Part shown: positions 12,127-22,469 of the stretch, piece after piece
Layout: every line of letters begins with the position of its first letter
How positions within the stretch are numbered: position 1 is the first letter of the stretch
DNA from: Paraphoma chrysanthemicola
Taxonomy: Eukaryota; Ascomycota; Dothideomycetes; Pleosporales; Phaeosphaeriaceae
Length of the DNA: 64,000 nt
NCBI GenBank assembly: GCA_020744225.1
Contig: JAGMWG010000021.1
Span: 620,001-684,000 of the forward strand
Direction: 5' to 3'
Program-made: the position numbers and the translations under genes
The notes under the pieces: model-generated
What the model saw: only the letters and a program-made list of their open reading frames with translations
What the model was told of the DNA's origin: nothing
Database searches by the model: none

Positions 12127-15100
12127 TTAGAAAATCATCGATCGAACCTGCTCCCTACGTCCTGATGATCCCATCTTGCCTGCGTCGCGGGGACGTGGCG
12201 GTGGTGCTTGCGACATGCGCTGATCTTTGGCAGGTGGCGTGGGAGCGTGCGATTGTGTCCGGGCGTGACCCTTGACTGGACTTGAAGGAACAGACTTGCT
12301 GTACTGATGTGAGAAAACATCATGAGACTGGGTGCGTTGATGGCTTGGGCGGTTCGCGTTGGCGTTCTCTTGCAGCGGTCGCGATTGTTGAGTGGGAACA
12401 CCGGCTTGTGATCGCGCAGCCTTCTCCTTGCGCTCCTTCTCCAAGATCATGGAGATCCAGCCCTTCTTCGCGGCAATGTCTTTACCAACAGTCTCGGACA
12501 GGACCTTCATCCAGCCCTCCTTCTGTTCGCGGGTGTCGGCGTAGAAGTCAATGACCTCACCATTAGCGAAACGTATCCGGAAGCCTTCTTCCACGAACAT
12601 GTAGCCTTCCTCGTCTTCGGCGAAGCCAGACTTGCGACGACCACCAGTCTTGGTGGATGACGGTTGCTGGAGAGTGCCCTTGTCGTCAAAGAGCTTCGTG
12701 GCTTTGGCCAGATTGATAGTCGCGCGAGGCTGGCGGGTTGCCTCGTGGTAGGCTGTTAGCTTAGTGCCCTCAAGACGGAAGAAGCGTCGACGCCAGTACT
12801 AGAGAATGGGTTAGCTTATGCAAGAGACTTGTCAACGCGAGATGAACTTACTGGACAATCGCCACCTTGTTGACTCAGAGGACCTTCCCATGTTGTGTCC
12901 TTGACTTCCTCAGCCTCCTTCAGCTCGCGAATGCAAGCATTCATGCTCTTGGGCATGTCCTCGTCCTTTGCGCCCTTTGGCTTCGGAACGTACAGAAGCT
13001 GTAGGGTGAGCTTGCCTACTCGATAGGGAGGGCGTCGCACCACACCACCGCGCTTGCTCTTCACACTGCTCGCACCGGTGTTGTCGACGGCCCACTCATT
13101 GAAGCAAGGGATATCGACGGTGAAGGGCCGGCCGTAGGCTTGATTCTCATGGTTGTTCAGGCAGACGTAAGCACGTGCGAAAGAGCCATCGGGCCCGACC
13201 AAGTCGTGAAGGAGGTCCCAAGCGGTGGCTTGGTGGTTACGCTTGGCAGCAGCCTGCGCTTCTTGCTGTTGTTGAAGGGCGACACGCTCAGCCTCTTCTT
13301 GTGCCTTACGCTCCTGCTCCTTGCGTTTCTTTGGCGAAGAGAGAAGGTTTCTGAAGGCAGAGTGCGACTTTTTGTGGTTGATTGCCTTGACTGGCGAGGC
13401 GACAACTGGAGGAACAGCCGGAGGGTTGATATTAGTCTGGAGGGTGAGCTGGAACTCTAGATCGTCCAGTACCACTAGCTCGAATTCTTGACCGATAGGT
13501 GCGGACTGGCCAAGCTCGAGCCACGAAGTTGTGACGCAATGCAGACCGTTGTCGAGCGTAAGCTGGAACCAGGTTCGCTCAGCTGGGTGTTTATTAGCAC
13601 ACAATCCATATGTAGTGACCACGCAACTTACTCTTGGGGAGGGGAAGGTCAAGGTCCTTGACCCCAACGACCTTCACAAAGACCCTGCCTCGTTCTTCAC
13701 CGTCCTCAAATTCTTCGTCACCTTGCTCAGCCACAGAGTCCAATCCGCCGGACACGGCAGACTCTTGACCTGGCAGTGGAGGCGCAGGGCCAGTTGCAGT
13801 TGGCACCCGTCGTCCAGATGTTGTTCGAATGCTTTTACGACGCGACTTGCCATTCCAGGGCTCCGTAGTCCATGCTGGCTTGCGCTCTGCGCTCGTCTTG
13901 CGCGGGCTGGCCTTACCTGCCTTCTCGGCGGCAGCCTTTGCGATGTCGCTTGGCTTCTCGTCGCTGAACTGGCGGCTGCTCGCAACAACAACTTTGGTAT
14001 TTTCGCGCATCAGGTATCCCTTCTGTTCGCGGACATAGCCGTTAGCGGGACTGTAATTATATACAAAGCCTTCACCTGACATTTGTGCCGCCGCATCAGG
14101 TTGTGCGGCGGTGGATGTGGGGAACTTGGCGAAGGAGGGTAAAGGAAAAAGGCTATTTACCTTTTGCGCCTCAATGATATGGTTGAACTCTCGATCCAGG
14201 CCGAAGCTGAGATCATGAGACTCATCACCCAGATCAAGGTCGAGAATGCGATTCTCCTTATTTGAGATGCTCATCTGTGAGTCTTCATCATCCACATGGC
14301 CAAGCTCGAAAGTCAAAGACTGGCGCTTCGGGCTTCGTTCTGGCACTGGTGGCGGATGTTCACCACTAACTTGGCGGCGTGCAGCTGCCATGTCGATCTC
14401 ATCTGGGATCAGGGACGGGCGAGTCTTCAGCTTACCACCTGCACCTCGAATGGTGGCCTCCCGCTGAGGAACCTCGGGCGAAGAGTCTTGCTCAGGCGGG
14501 GAAACGACTATTGGATGTCGGATGACTGAGTCTGGTGTACCTGGGTCGGAGGCAGCATCGACATCGTCATTAGTCTCGGGGGTTACAGGCCTTCGCAAGA
14601 ATTCGCGCATTGCATCCATCTTGGGAGCCGTGTCCATTGGGCTTGGTGCAGTCGCAAAGGATGCCTTTAGCGGGTCCAAGCTGAGGTCCATCTTCTCACC
14701 TTCGAAGGAGGAGAACATCTCCTCTTCACGAGCTTGCTGTGCTGCCGCCGCAGGTGACGCATTGGCAAGAGTGGGTGTTGGTGGACCCGAGCTGTCGATG
14801 GTGCTTTGGGAGGTTGGCTGCTCCTCGGGCTGGGGAGAGTACTCGCTCACATCGTCGTCTTCGTGAGGCTGGTGCTTGACTGGGTGCCGGACAACTGAGC
14901 TCTCGCGCTCATAGTCCTCCAGAACAGAAATCTCAGTGCCATCAACCTCCGTCATCTCAGCGTAAGAATAGGCGTCGACAACGCTGTCAGCCTCGCTCTC
15001 AGCGATGTTTGCGCTCTGCTGAGGATGGTCATCGAAATTGGATGAGCACTCGCGCGAAGGAATGGGAACGTCAGGGTCCAGATCAGCGAGGTCGCCGTAA

Positions 15101-16818
15101 CTACGTTCAGGACTTGACTCGACATCATAGGTGAAGGTGTCGTCGTAGGTCTCTTCATGCTCCTCGTCAAAGTTGCGGCTCTTCACTCGTCGGAGAATAG
15201 ACTCGCGCGAGATGCGCGGAATCTTGGGCTCGTCACCTGCGAGCTCGGTTTCGGTAACCTCTTCGACTTCCTCAACATGAACGTGGACGCTGTGTTCGAC
15301 TTTCTTGTTGTGGCTCTCCTGGGTGGGTGTGCTCACGTCGCGGTCGTCATCAAAGTTCATCAATCGCAGCCTATCCTCCAATGACATGGATGTCTCGCGC
15401 ATGTTCAGGAGATCCGACTTGGAGATACCCGCCGCTTGGGGGAGCTGAGGTAGTGACCGGCGCGCATCACTCGCGCGCTCTGCAGCAGCTGACAAGCCAA
15501 TGCTAGAATCGCGTCGCCGGCGCTCGTCACTCATCTGTAGGCCAGGAAGAGGTGGCAGTGGTCGCGAATCGGCGTCCGAATTGGTCGAGCCGTGACGGAA
15601 GTCGCTCATCACGCCATTGGGGCGCGCATTTGGCATGGGGCTATTGTCGCGGCCGTCGAACACATCGTCGTAGAGATCTGTCAGCGAGGTGTTTGCCGCC
15701 TCGGGGCTCATGTGGCGCCAGTCCTCTGGAAGCACAACTGGCGTCTTCTCGGTGTCTTCTAGCGAGGCGTCGAAGCTGTCGTCCTGGTCGAAGCTCATCT
15801 CCTCCTCAGACTCCGACTCGTAGCTGCCTTCGCGCGATCCAGATGCCGCAGATGGATCGGGTGTGACCATCTCATACTCCGTAATAGTGGGCGGAGCAGT
15901 GTCGAAGGTCACACTCTTAGCATGACGGCGCAGCGGGCGGTGCGTTTGATGCTTGAAGTCATCGTCGTCTGACATCATGCTGGACTCTGGGTTGTACTTG
16001 GGCGAGTTAAAGCGGCCGTTAGCGACCAACGATGACTTGGTGGGTGACGCGCGACCTTCAGGCGGCGAAGTGTTTCCCTTGGACGGCGAGCTGAACGGCG
16101 AGCTGAACGAAGACTGTGTGGGCAGCTTCGCCGGAGACGTCTTGGAAGGGCTAAGAATGGGAATCCTGGTCTGGCTCTCGGAGCGACGGTGGCCCTTGGT
16201 GGGGCTGGTGGACTCGCGCAGGCCGTTGAGCCCGGTACCTGCATAAGCGTTGCCCTGCACTGCGGTGCTCAGTGGGCGACCAGCTGCAAGCGGTCGATCG
16301 AGCGGCTGCACGGCTGTGGGGTCGTACTCGTGCTTTTGCTCACGTGCGAACATGCTGCTGTTCTTGACGCGCGACTGCTTCTTCAGGTTCTCGATGGAGT
16401 TACGCTTGGGCGAGAGGGTGGACGTGGACTCTCGCTCCAACTCGTTCTCAGAGTCAAAGCGGTTCTTGGGCGAGACCGTCTGCTCCTTCCAGAATAGACG
16501 CGGGCTGTTGTTGAAGGGAGACGAGCCGTTGAAGGGCGAGCTCTCCTTGGTCAAGAACATCTTCTGGGCCACGTTAGCTGCCACGCATGCAAGGAATGCG
16601 AAGGACGGCATACCTTTGTTGTCTGGTTGAAGCTAGGAGAGTTCCTCCTGTGCTCCGTGGAACTAATCTCTGAGAGCGGACGGCCGCTGCCCTTTGTGGG
16701 CGAGGCAGTCGGCGTCTTGTTTATGCGCAGCGGCGACACCTGCAGCCGGGCATGAGTATCAATTGAGCGCAAAGAAGATGCAATCAAACCGCGAACTTAC
16801 CGCTTCGTTGCGCGACAT
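12127..16818 (-). CDS. bud4: BUD4/anillin-like septum-organising protein with C-terminal PH domain
   Basis: Exons 16818-16801, 16739-16614, 16563-13632, 13582-12852 and 12798-12127 give 1492 aa. The third exon probably hides a further in-frame intron (14160-14023), which would give 1446 aa. Seen: N-terminal MSRNEA then VSPLRINKTPTASPTKGSGR; a long Ser/Pro/acidic disordered region with many SP sites (typical of CDK targets); IEAQK...GYLMRENTKVVVAS; an anillin-homology part (VKVVGVKDLDLPLPK then TERTWFQLTLDNGLHCVTTSWLEL); and a PH domain beginning YWRRRFFRLEGTKL and ending in KEGWMKVL. The end is RREQVRSMIF. Family role: links septins and the contractile ring at septation sites. It is divergent from MRH4 across a 451-bp region. 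Confidence 0.93.
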
Positions 16819-17269
16819 GGTGCTGGCTGTGGTTGTTGTGTATGCAGCGCGGCTATTTGCGTCGTCGAGGAATGTTTGCGAAGAATGGCGCAGGCCGCAA
16901 GACGGTACTCTACTCTCGATGCGCACGTGAAGCGATGGCAGTGCGCAGGAATTAAAATGGATGGGCGAAGTGAAGGTCAACCACGAGCGCAAGCGCTGTT
17001 GTGCGATGGAGAAGCGGAGGAGAGGAAGATGTGCAGATGGGGATCTTAATGCGGCGGTGCGGGCGATACCAGACGTGTTGACGACCAGGATGCGGGCAGC
17101 TTGGAGGGTTGCTGCAGTGACGACCCGCGTGTGGCCCGTGCCATTACCGCAACGGCCCTCCGCGTGCTAGTGCGAGGCGATCGCCGGTGCAGCTCGCAAA
17201 AATAGACGGACGTCATGTCTCGAATTAAGGATTGAATTTTCGCCATAATCCGCCCTCTAGATTGTGATT
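16819..17269. promoter_or_regulatory. Divergent promoter region between BUD4 and MRH4
   Basis: A 451-bp interval separating two start codons pointing away from each other. It must hold both promoters. No specific binding site is claimed. Confidence 0.6.
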
Positions 17270-19198
17270 ATGTTGCGGCAGGTCGTCCGCTCTTGCCCGT
17301 TCTGCGAAGTGCGGTCACTGTTTGGACAAGCTCCTCGCAGCGTGCAGTCACCGTCCCAGCAGACACGTCTTTACACTCAAGTGCAGCGCGAGAGGAGTTC
17401 ACGAGATGCTGCGCCCGCGTCCAGGTCGCGTGGAGGCCCGTCGAGGTTTTCCGGAGGACGCGATGACCGGCGTCCGTCCCGCATGATTCTGTCCGACACA
17501 GTATCACGTCCACCGTCAGACGAAAGGCCTGCGCGGCGGAGCCAGGAGCCGTTTGCGCATCTCAACCGCACAAGAGCCCCGCCAAGCCTCGAGCGGGAAA
17601 GAGAACGAAGGCAGAGTGGGAGGGAAAGACCCGAGAAAAGACACGATGACGGCAAGAGACGGGCCAAGTCAGAGCCGTTCCATGCCCTCAAGATGCAAAA
17701 TGCGCTGCACGAGGTCCCGTACGGCAACCGCACCGCCATTAAGCGCAAAATGGAGCAGTACGATTCTTTCGAGAAGATGCCGCTGCTGGAGTCAGTGCAG
17801 GCCGCCGTGAAAGATGCGCTGCCCGACCTCGAGTACCGCAACCCCACGCCCGCGCAAGCCGTTGCTATCCCCGCGCTGTTGGGACTGGAAAGACCCAAGC
17901 GCACACGAACATCGCCGTCGAAGAAGGGCGGTCCGGAGGCGTTCCTCCTCGCAGCTGAGACGGGGTCTGGGAAGACGCTGGCCTACCTGCTGCCCACGCT
18001 AGACGCCATCAAGCAGGAAGAGATTGAGGAAATGGAAGAGAAGGAGAAACAAGCCGAAAAAGACGCTGCTGAGGCTGAGGTCAAAACACAAGAGAGGAGA
18101 GGTGATATATTCGCTGTAGAAGAACCAGACGTGAACAAGGCAGTCGACCCAGCGCGGCCCAGAGCCATCATCCTCGTCCCATCCGCCGAGCTTGTCGCCC
18201 AAGTCGGTGCCGTTGCAAAGTCCCTCTCGCACACCGTCAAGTTCCGCGCCGCGCCCATCTCAGCCAAAATGTCTGCGACTGTCATCCGCAACCGTCTCTT
18301 CAGCGAGCATGGCGTCGACGTCGTCATCAGCACGCCTCCCCTCCTCGCTAGCATTGCCGAAAGTAACCCCAACATTCTCGCGCGTGTCACCCATCTCATC
18401 TGCGACGAGGCAGACTCGCTTTTCGACCGCTCCTTTAAACCCAGCACAACTGAGATTCTCGAACGCGCTACTCCGTCGCTGAAGAAACTCATCCTCTGCT
18501 CTGCCACCATCCCGAAGTACCTGGACAAGTACCTCGCCGACAAATTCCCAGACATGCAGCGCCTTGTCACGCCCAACCTTCACGCCATCCCGCGCCGTGT
18601 CCAGCTCGGTGTCGTAGACGTCAACAAGGACCCCTACCATGGCAACAAGATGCTCGCCTGCGCAGACACCATCTGGCAGATCGGCAAATCTTCTGGCGAA
18701 TACGACCCGGCCGAAGGCAAAGAAGCCATCCCTACCAAGCGCATCCTTGTCTTTGTCAACGAGCGCGAAGACACGGACGAGGTCGCCTCCTACCTCATGA
18801 AAAAGGGCATCGATGCCCTCGCCTTCCACCGCGACACCGATCCCGTCCGCCAAGCGAAAACACTAGCCTCATTCACCGGCACAGACACTTCCACCGCTGT
18901 CAAGTCCACGCCCGCAGACGACGCAGCGAAAGCAGAGTCAACAAGTAAACGCACCCTCCCCAACACCAAGGTCATCGTCACCACCGATCTTGGCTCAAGA
19001 GGTATCGACACCGTATCTGTTCGGCATGTGATTTTATACGATGTACCACATACCACTATTGACTTTATTCATCGCCTCGGTCGCACGGGACGTATGGGTA
19101 GACGTGGGCGTGGAATTGTATTGCTTGGTCCTGGAGATAGGGCGGATGTTGTGCGGGAAGTTAGGGAAGCTATGTTTAGAGGTGAAGCGCTTATTTAG
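17270..19198 (+). CDS. mrh4: Mitochondrial DEAD-box RNA helicase MRH4
   Basis: A single exon of 642 aa. The frame is open from a GTG at 17264, but the first ATG is 17270. The N-terminus (MLRQVVRSCPFCEVRSLFG, then QTRLYTQ) is basic and free of acids, as for a mitochondrial targeting peptide. Helicase motifs in order: Q-like FEKMPLLESVQAAV...NPTPAQAVAIPAL, motif I AETGSGKT (K235), Ia ILVPSAELVAQ, GG-like ISTPPLL, motif II CDEADSLFD (D379-D382), motif III LCSAT, IV ILVFVNERED, V VIVTTDLGSRGID, and VI IHRLGRTGRMG. Family role: assembly of the mitochondrial large ribosomal subunit. An acidic Lys/Glu insert after motif I (about residues 245-275) fits MRH4 rather than generic DEAD proteins. Confidence 0.93.
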   Translation: MLRQVVRSCPFCEVRSLFGQAPRSVQSPSQQTRLYTQVQRERSSRDAAPASRSRGGPSRFSGGRDDRRPSRMILSDTVSRPPSDERPARRSQEPFAHLNRTRAPPSLERERERRQSGRERPEKRHDDGKRRAKSEPFHALKMQNALHEVPYGNRTAIKRKMEQYDSFEKMPLLESVQAAVKDALPDLEYRNPTPAQAVAIPALLGLERPKRTRTSPSKKGGPEAFLLAAETGSGKTLAYLLPTLDAIKQEEIEEMEEKEKQAEKDAAEAEVKTQERRGDIFAVEEPDVNKAVDPARPRAIILVPSAELVAQVGAVAKSLSHTVKFRAAPISAKMSATVIRNRLFSEHGVDVVISTPPLLASIAESNPNILARVTHLICDEADSLFDRSFKPSTTEILERATPSLKKLILCSATIPKYLDKYLADKFPDMQRLVTPNLHAIPRRVQLGVVDVNKDPYHGNKMLACADTIWQIGKSSGEYDPAEGKEAIPTKRILVFVNEREDTDEVASYLMKKGIDALAFHRDTDPVRQAKTLASFTGTDTSTAVKSTPADDAAKAESTSKRTLPNTKVIVTTDLGSRGIDTVSVRHVILYDVPHTTIDFIHRLGRTGRMGRRGRGIVLLGPGDRADVVREVREAMFRGEALI

Positions 19199-19961
19199 AT
19201 TATAGAAAGCGTTGATTGTATGATTGTGTTAGGCTACTTGTAGATGGAATATCGATATGAATTGTCAGAAGGCTGTTTATGTGATTTTGTTTTGGTGAAC
19301 TGTTTTGAGTGCGCAGTCATTTCACTTCGATGGAGCGTAAGTGTAAGTGTAAGTGTAAGTGTAAAGTACCGACAAGACGGCAACGGCGACATCGAAATAA
19401 ATTCGCACGCTCAAGCCAGCCGACAGAATCGGAGACTAGGCCTGGGCACTGAACGCCCGCGAGCGAGCTGCAAGTTGCGTCGCGGACGTTTGTCCGAAGT
19501 TTCTTGGCTCGCTCTGGATGCGAACATGCCTAGATGTCTTGACATGTGTTATGTCTCTGGTGTAGAATGCAGTGCAAGTCAGCTTCGCTGTTTAGTTCGC
19601 AATGGGTATCTTTTTAGCGGCGCCAATCGTTCATAGTTCACCTTACACATGTGCACTCAGCCCGCCATGTGTTGTGTGGCTTCAGTCATGCGGAGAGGCT
19701 TGTAAGCCGCAGTTTCGCTTCTATGAGTGTTTTCGCCTTTGTGTGTGAAACGTATAAAGCTGGGTAGTAACTATACTTCTTCACGCGAGACTTTCTCCTA
19801 GGTCTTTCTTCCGTTGCCTGCGAGCTGAATTTCCACGGCACCGACTACGAGGTAAACAGCTCCCCAAAGCTCTCCTATTGCATCGTGAAACTTTAGAACA
19901 CTAATATATATAGTCGGTTCACCAGCCATCCGATTATCGCAACGTTATTCCCCACGCCACA
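19199..19961. other. Intergenic region with a short hexanucleotide repeat
   Basis: About 760 bp between two co-directional genes. Apart from the GTAAGT repeat listed separately I see nothing. A TATATATA run near 19905 lies about 55 bp upstream of the next ATG and could be a TATA-like element. Confidence 0.5.
19337..19364 (+). repeat. GTAAGT hexanucleotide tandem repeat, about 4.7 copies
   Basis: Four perfect copies of GTAAGT followed by GTAA, about 140 bp downstream of the MRH4 stop. The unit is identical to the consensus 5' splice site. Confidence 0.9.
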
Positions 19962-20583
19962 ATGTCTGCCACAGACCCCTTCGAGTCCAGAGGAAGAGGC
20001 GGCGAACCAGTCATCAACATGCTAGCAGATGTATCGGTCCCAGACCCAGTGGAGCTTGACAACATTCTGACCGTACCGTCTGTAACTCTCACAACGATTC
20101 CGCTTGTCATAGCATGGAGGCAGTGGCGTGATTATTCCGACACGTACTACAAAGTCGAATGCAAAAACACGACTAAAGGTGAACCACACCCGGTACACCG
20201 CTCTGTCGAGGTCCCCTATGCTAACCTGGCTGGGTAGGTGACAACACCGTCCCACTCTACATATCCGAAGGCCGCCTACCAGCATTCCGCGCACTTGATA
20301 CGGCAAACGGCGCAGACGGGAAGATTACTTTCAAAGTGACGCGCGACTTCCACTACGGGCTGGACAATACTGTCGGGAAGGTACGCTTCTTAGTCTACCA
20401 CGACAACAAGCGGATGATCATTGGGGTGAGTTTGCAAACGCCTGCGACGCGAAGGAGATGGGGGCAGGCAGGGTACTGGATAACTAACGCCTTATTTCTT
20501 AGGGTCGCTTTGTGAATGCTGCGCTGGAGACGCTGGGTGTTCGAGCTTCGATGCCGAGCGGAGGGGTATTGGGGAAATTTTGA
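19962..20583 (+). CDS. Small hypothetical protein, 161 aa
   Basis: Three exons: 19962-20178, 20238-20425 and 20503-20583. The first intron has a GCTAAC branch 14 nt before its TAG acceptor, and the second has GTGAGT and CTAAC, so the model is well supported by splice signals. The protein starts MSATDPFESRGRGGEP. Its middle reads IPLVIAWRQWRDYSDTYYKVE and its second half is rich in beta-type sequence (KITFKVTRDFHYGL, KVRFLVYHDNKRMIIGG). No signal peptide or membrane segment. No family recognised. Convergent with the FAD monooxygenase gene only 104 bp away. Confidence 0.7.
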
Positions 20584-20687
20584 GCGAGGAGGTTAGTGAT
20601 GCTGCATTTTGGAGTGGGTAGTGCATGTTGATTGAATACTACACTGCCGATTGATGACGAATGCCTTGAAGATCTATATTTCTTGAA

Positions 20688-21902
20688 TTAATTACTAGCT
20701 CCTTCTCTCGTAGTCTCTGCATTCACAATTGGCGTCGAATCAGTAATCTCGACACCGAACGAGTCCTTCGCATGCTCGTAGCTCTGCTTCACAGCCTCGC
20801 TTCCGTAGACGCGCATCTCGTCTTCGTACTCCTTCGTCAGCCCCTCGCGCCACCCTCCTCCTTCCGCCAACAGCTTGCCGAGCAGCGCGGAGTCTTTGAC
20901 GGCTGTGTTGGCGCCATTACCGCCAGCTGGTGTCATGGAGTGGACTGCGTCGCCAATGAGTGTGACTCGTGGCTCATTTGGCCATTCTGGAACGCCCTTG
21001 GGATCCGAACAGGTGATTTTCCAGAATGCTGCTTCTGACTCTTGCATGTTGTCGAAGAGCGGCTTTACGCGCGGATGCCAGTGCTTAGTCAGGTCCTTTG
21101 CGATGTCGGCCGCGGGCTTGCCGATGATTGTGTAGTCGTCGTTGGGTGCATTGATAACACCAGGCGCACCGCCCAATGTCCATCCAAACATAATGTCCGG
21201 GTTGTCCTTGTCTTGCGCACGCACGTTTGTGATTATGAAGACCTTTCCCCTGGGATGAGACTCGTCTACAAGGCGGAACACACCCTCTCCCAGGCCCTTG
21301 AATGCGGTCGTTGGCGCCTGTCCGTGGATGCCACGGGAGCCCAAGTCGTACACTTTGACAGCGCCCTTGGTGAGCTGCCTGGCAACGGCAGATTTGATAC
21401 CCTCGCCGCCAACGAGTAGACTGCCCTCTTCTGACCTGCTACCGTCTGCGAATATCGCACGCACTCCATCACTGGTCGTCTCGTAGCCCTTGATGTGGCT
21501 AGACCATCTGATCTTGTCCTCGAAGCCCTCCAAGAAGAGCGAGCGCATGTCGCCGCGAGAGATGCCAACAATCTTGCCTTCTCGACTAGTCAGATTCTCA
21601 TTTGATACCGTCTCATGGGCACCACCAAGCGTCTCGCCCGTCAGCGGGTCTATAGCTGCGAAGCCCGCGCCGCCCGTCTTGCCGCACGCATCGTAGAATT
21701 TCTTGAAGCCTTCGGGGCCAAGGGCAGACTCAATAGCAGCGAGGCCTGAGTCAGATAGACGCAGTCGGTAGCCCTGAGCACGAAAAACAATTGATGCATC
21801 GCGCTCAAAGACGAGGAAGGGGATGTTGTTGCGATGCAATGACCGCGCGAAGAGGAGGGCAGCGATGCCTGCGCCGGAGATGAGGACAGGCTTTTGTGTC
21901 AT
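20688..21902 (-). CDS. FAD-dependent monooxygenase (PHBH-like class A)
   Basis: Single exon, 404 aa. The ATG at 21902 (MTQKPVLISGAGIAALLFAR) places the dinucleotide-binding GxGxxA loop directly at the N-terminus; the frame extends upstream only via TTG. Seen: Rossmann ISGAGIAALLFARSL, GSLLVGGEGIKSAVAR (DG-like motif degenerate to GE), and a GD motif VTLIGDAVHSMTPAGGNGANTAVKD that contacts FAD ribityl. Family chemistry: NAD(P)H-dependent hydroxylation or epoxidation of aromatic or polyketide-like compounds; the substrate here is unknown. No signal peptide. It lies divergent from the SET-domain gene and has no biosynthetic partner beside it. Confidence 0.88.
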   Translation of the reverse strand: MTQKPVLISGAGIAALLFARSLHRNNIPFLVFERDASIVFRAQGYRLRLSDSGLAAIESALGPEGFKKFYDACGKTGGAGFAAIDPLTGETLGGAHETVSNENLTSREGKIVGISRGDMRSLFLEGFEDKIRWSSHIKGYETTSDGVRAIFADGSRSEEGSLLVGGEGIKSAVARQLTKGAVKVYDLGSRGIHGQAPTTAFKGLGEGVFRLVDESHPRGKVFIITNVRAQDKDNPDIMFGWTLGGAPGVINAPNDDYTIIGKPAADIAKDLTKHWHPRVKPLFDNMQESEAAFWKITCSDPKGVPEWPNEPRVTLIGDAVHSMTPAGGNGANTAVKDSALLGKLLAEGGGWREGLTKEYEDEMRVYGSEAVKQSYEHAKDSFGVEITDSTPIVNAETTREGASN

Positions 21903-22469
21903 GGTGGGTGAAGTAGGGAGAGGGTGTTGCAGCGAAGAAACGGGTGCAAATTGTGCTCCATCTTGGGACGGCAATGATGATGTTAAGACTTGGAGGCCGG
22001 TTGCGATCGCGTCAACTGTAAGACGTGACGTGGGGTTGGTGGGTGCTTCGGAAGTCGGAGCTATTGCTTGTTAAGCAGAGCGCATTTCTCAACACCAACA
22101 AATCCACCGGATGACGCTTTTCCGCGTCTTAGTAATGTCTTGCCTTTTCGAGAATGGAGCGCTTGGATGGGCAGCTTCGTCCATGAAGCAGGAGTTGATT
22201 GCGGGCTCGCAGAAAGCCGACATCCGTCGTGGATCATTATCGACTGCTTGAATGGTGCAGTCCTTCACTCCAGAGCTTTCCTAAAATCAGTCAAGGACTC
22301 AAAGGGGTGCCACGAAGATATCCTCGCTTCTGGTGACTTTGCATGCATGGTTTCTCTCGTCGGAAACTCAATGAGTAGTGTACGTCATGAATCGTCACCG
22401 AACGTCCATTGAACTCCAAAGGGCTGGCAGGCACAGTGACAGACACAAGTCTCAGTCACCGCAGAAGCC
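21903..22469. promoter_or_regulatory. Divergent promoter region between FAD monooxygenase and SET-MYND genes
   Basis: 567 bp between outward-facing start codons. Short open frames inside have no recognisable content. Confidence 0.5.

Noticed and set aside
17983..18853. Long minus-strand frames
   Set aside because: Antisense to the MRH4 helicase, whose motifs are complete on the plus strand.
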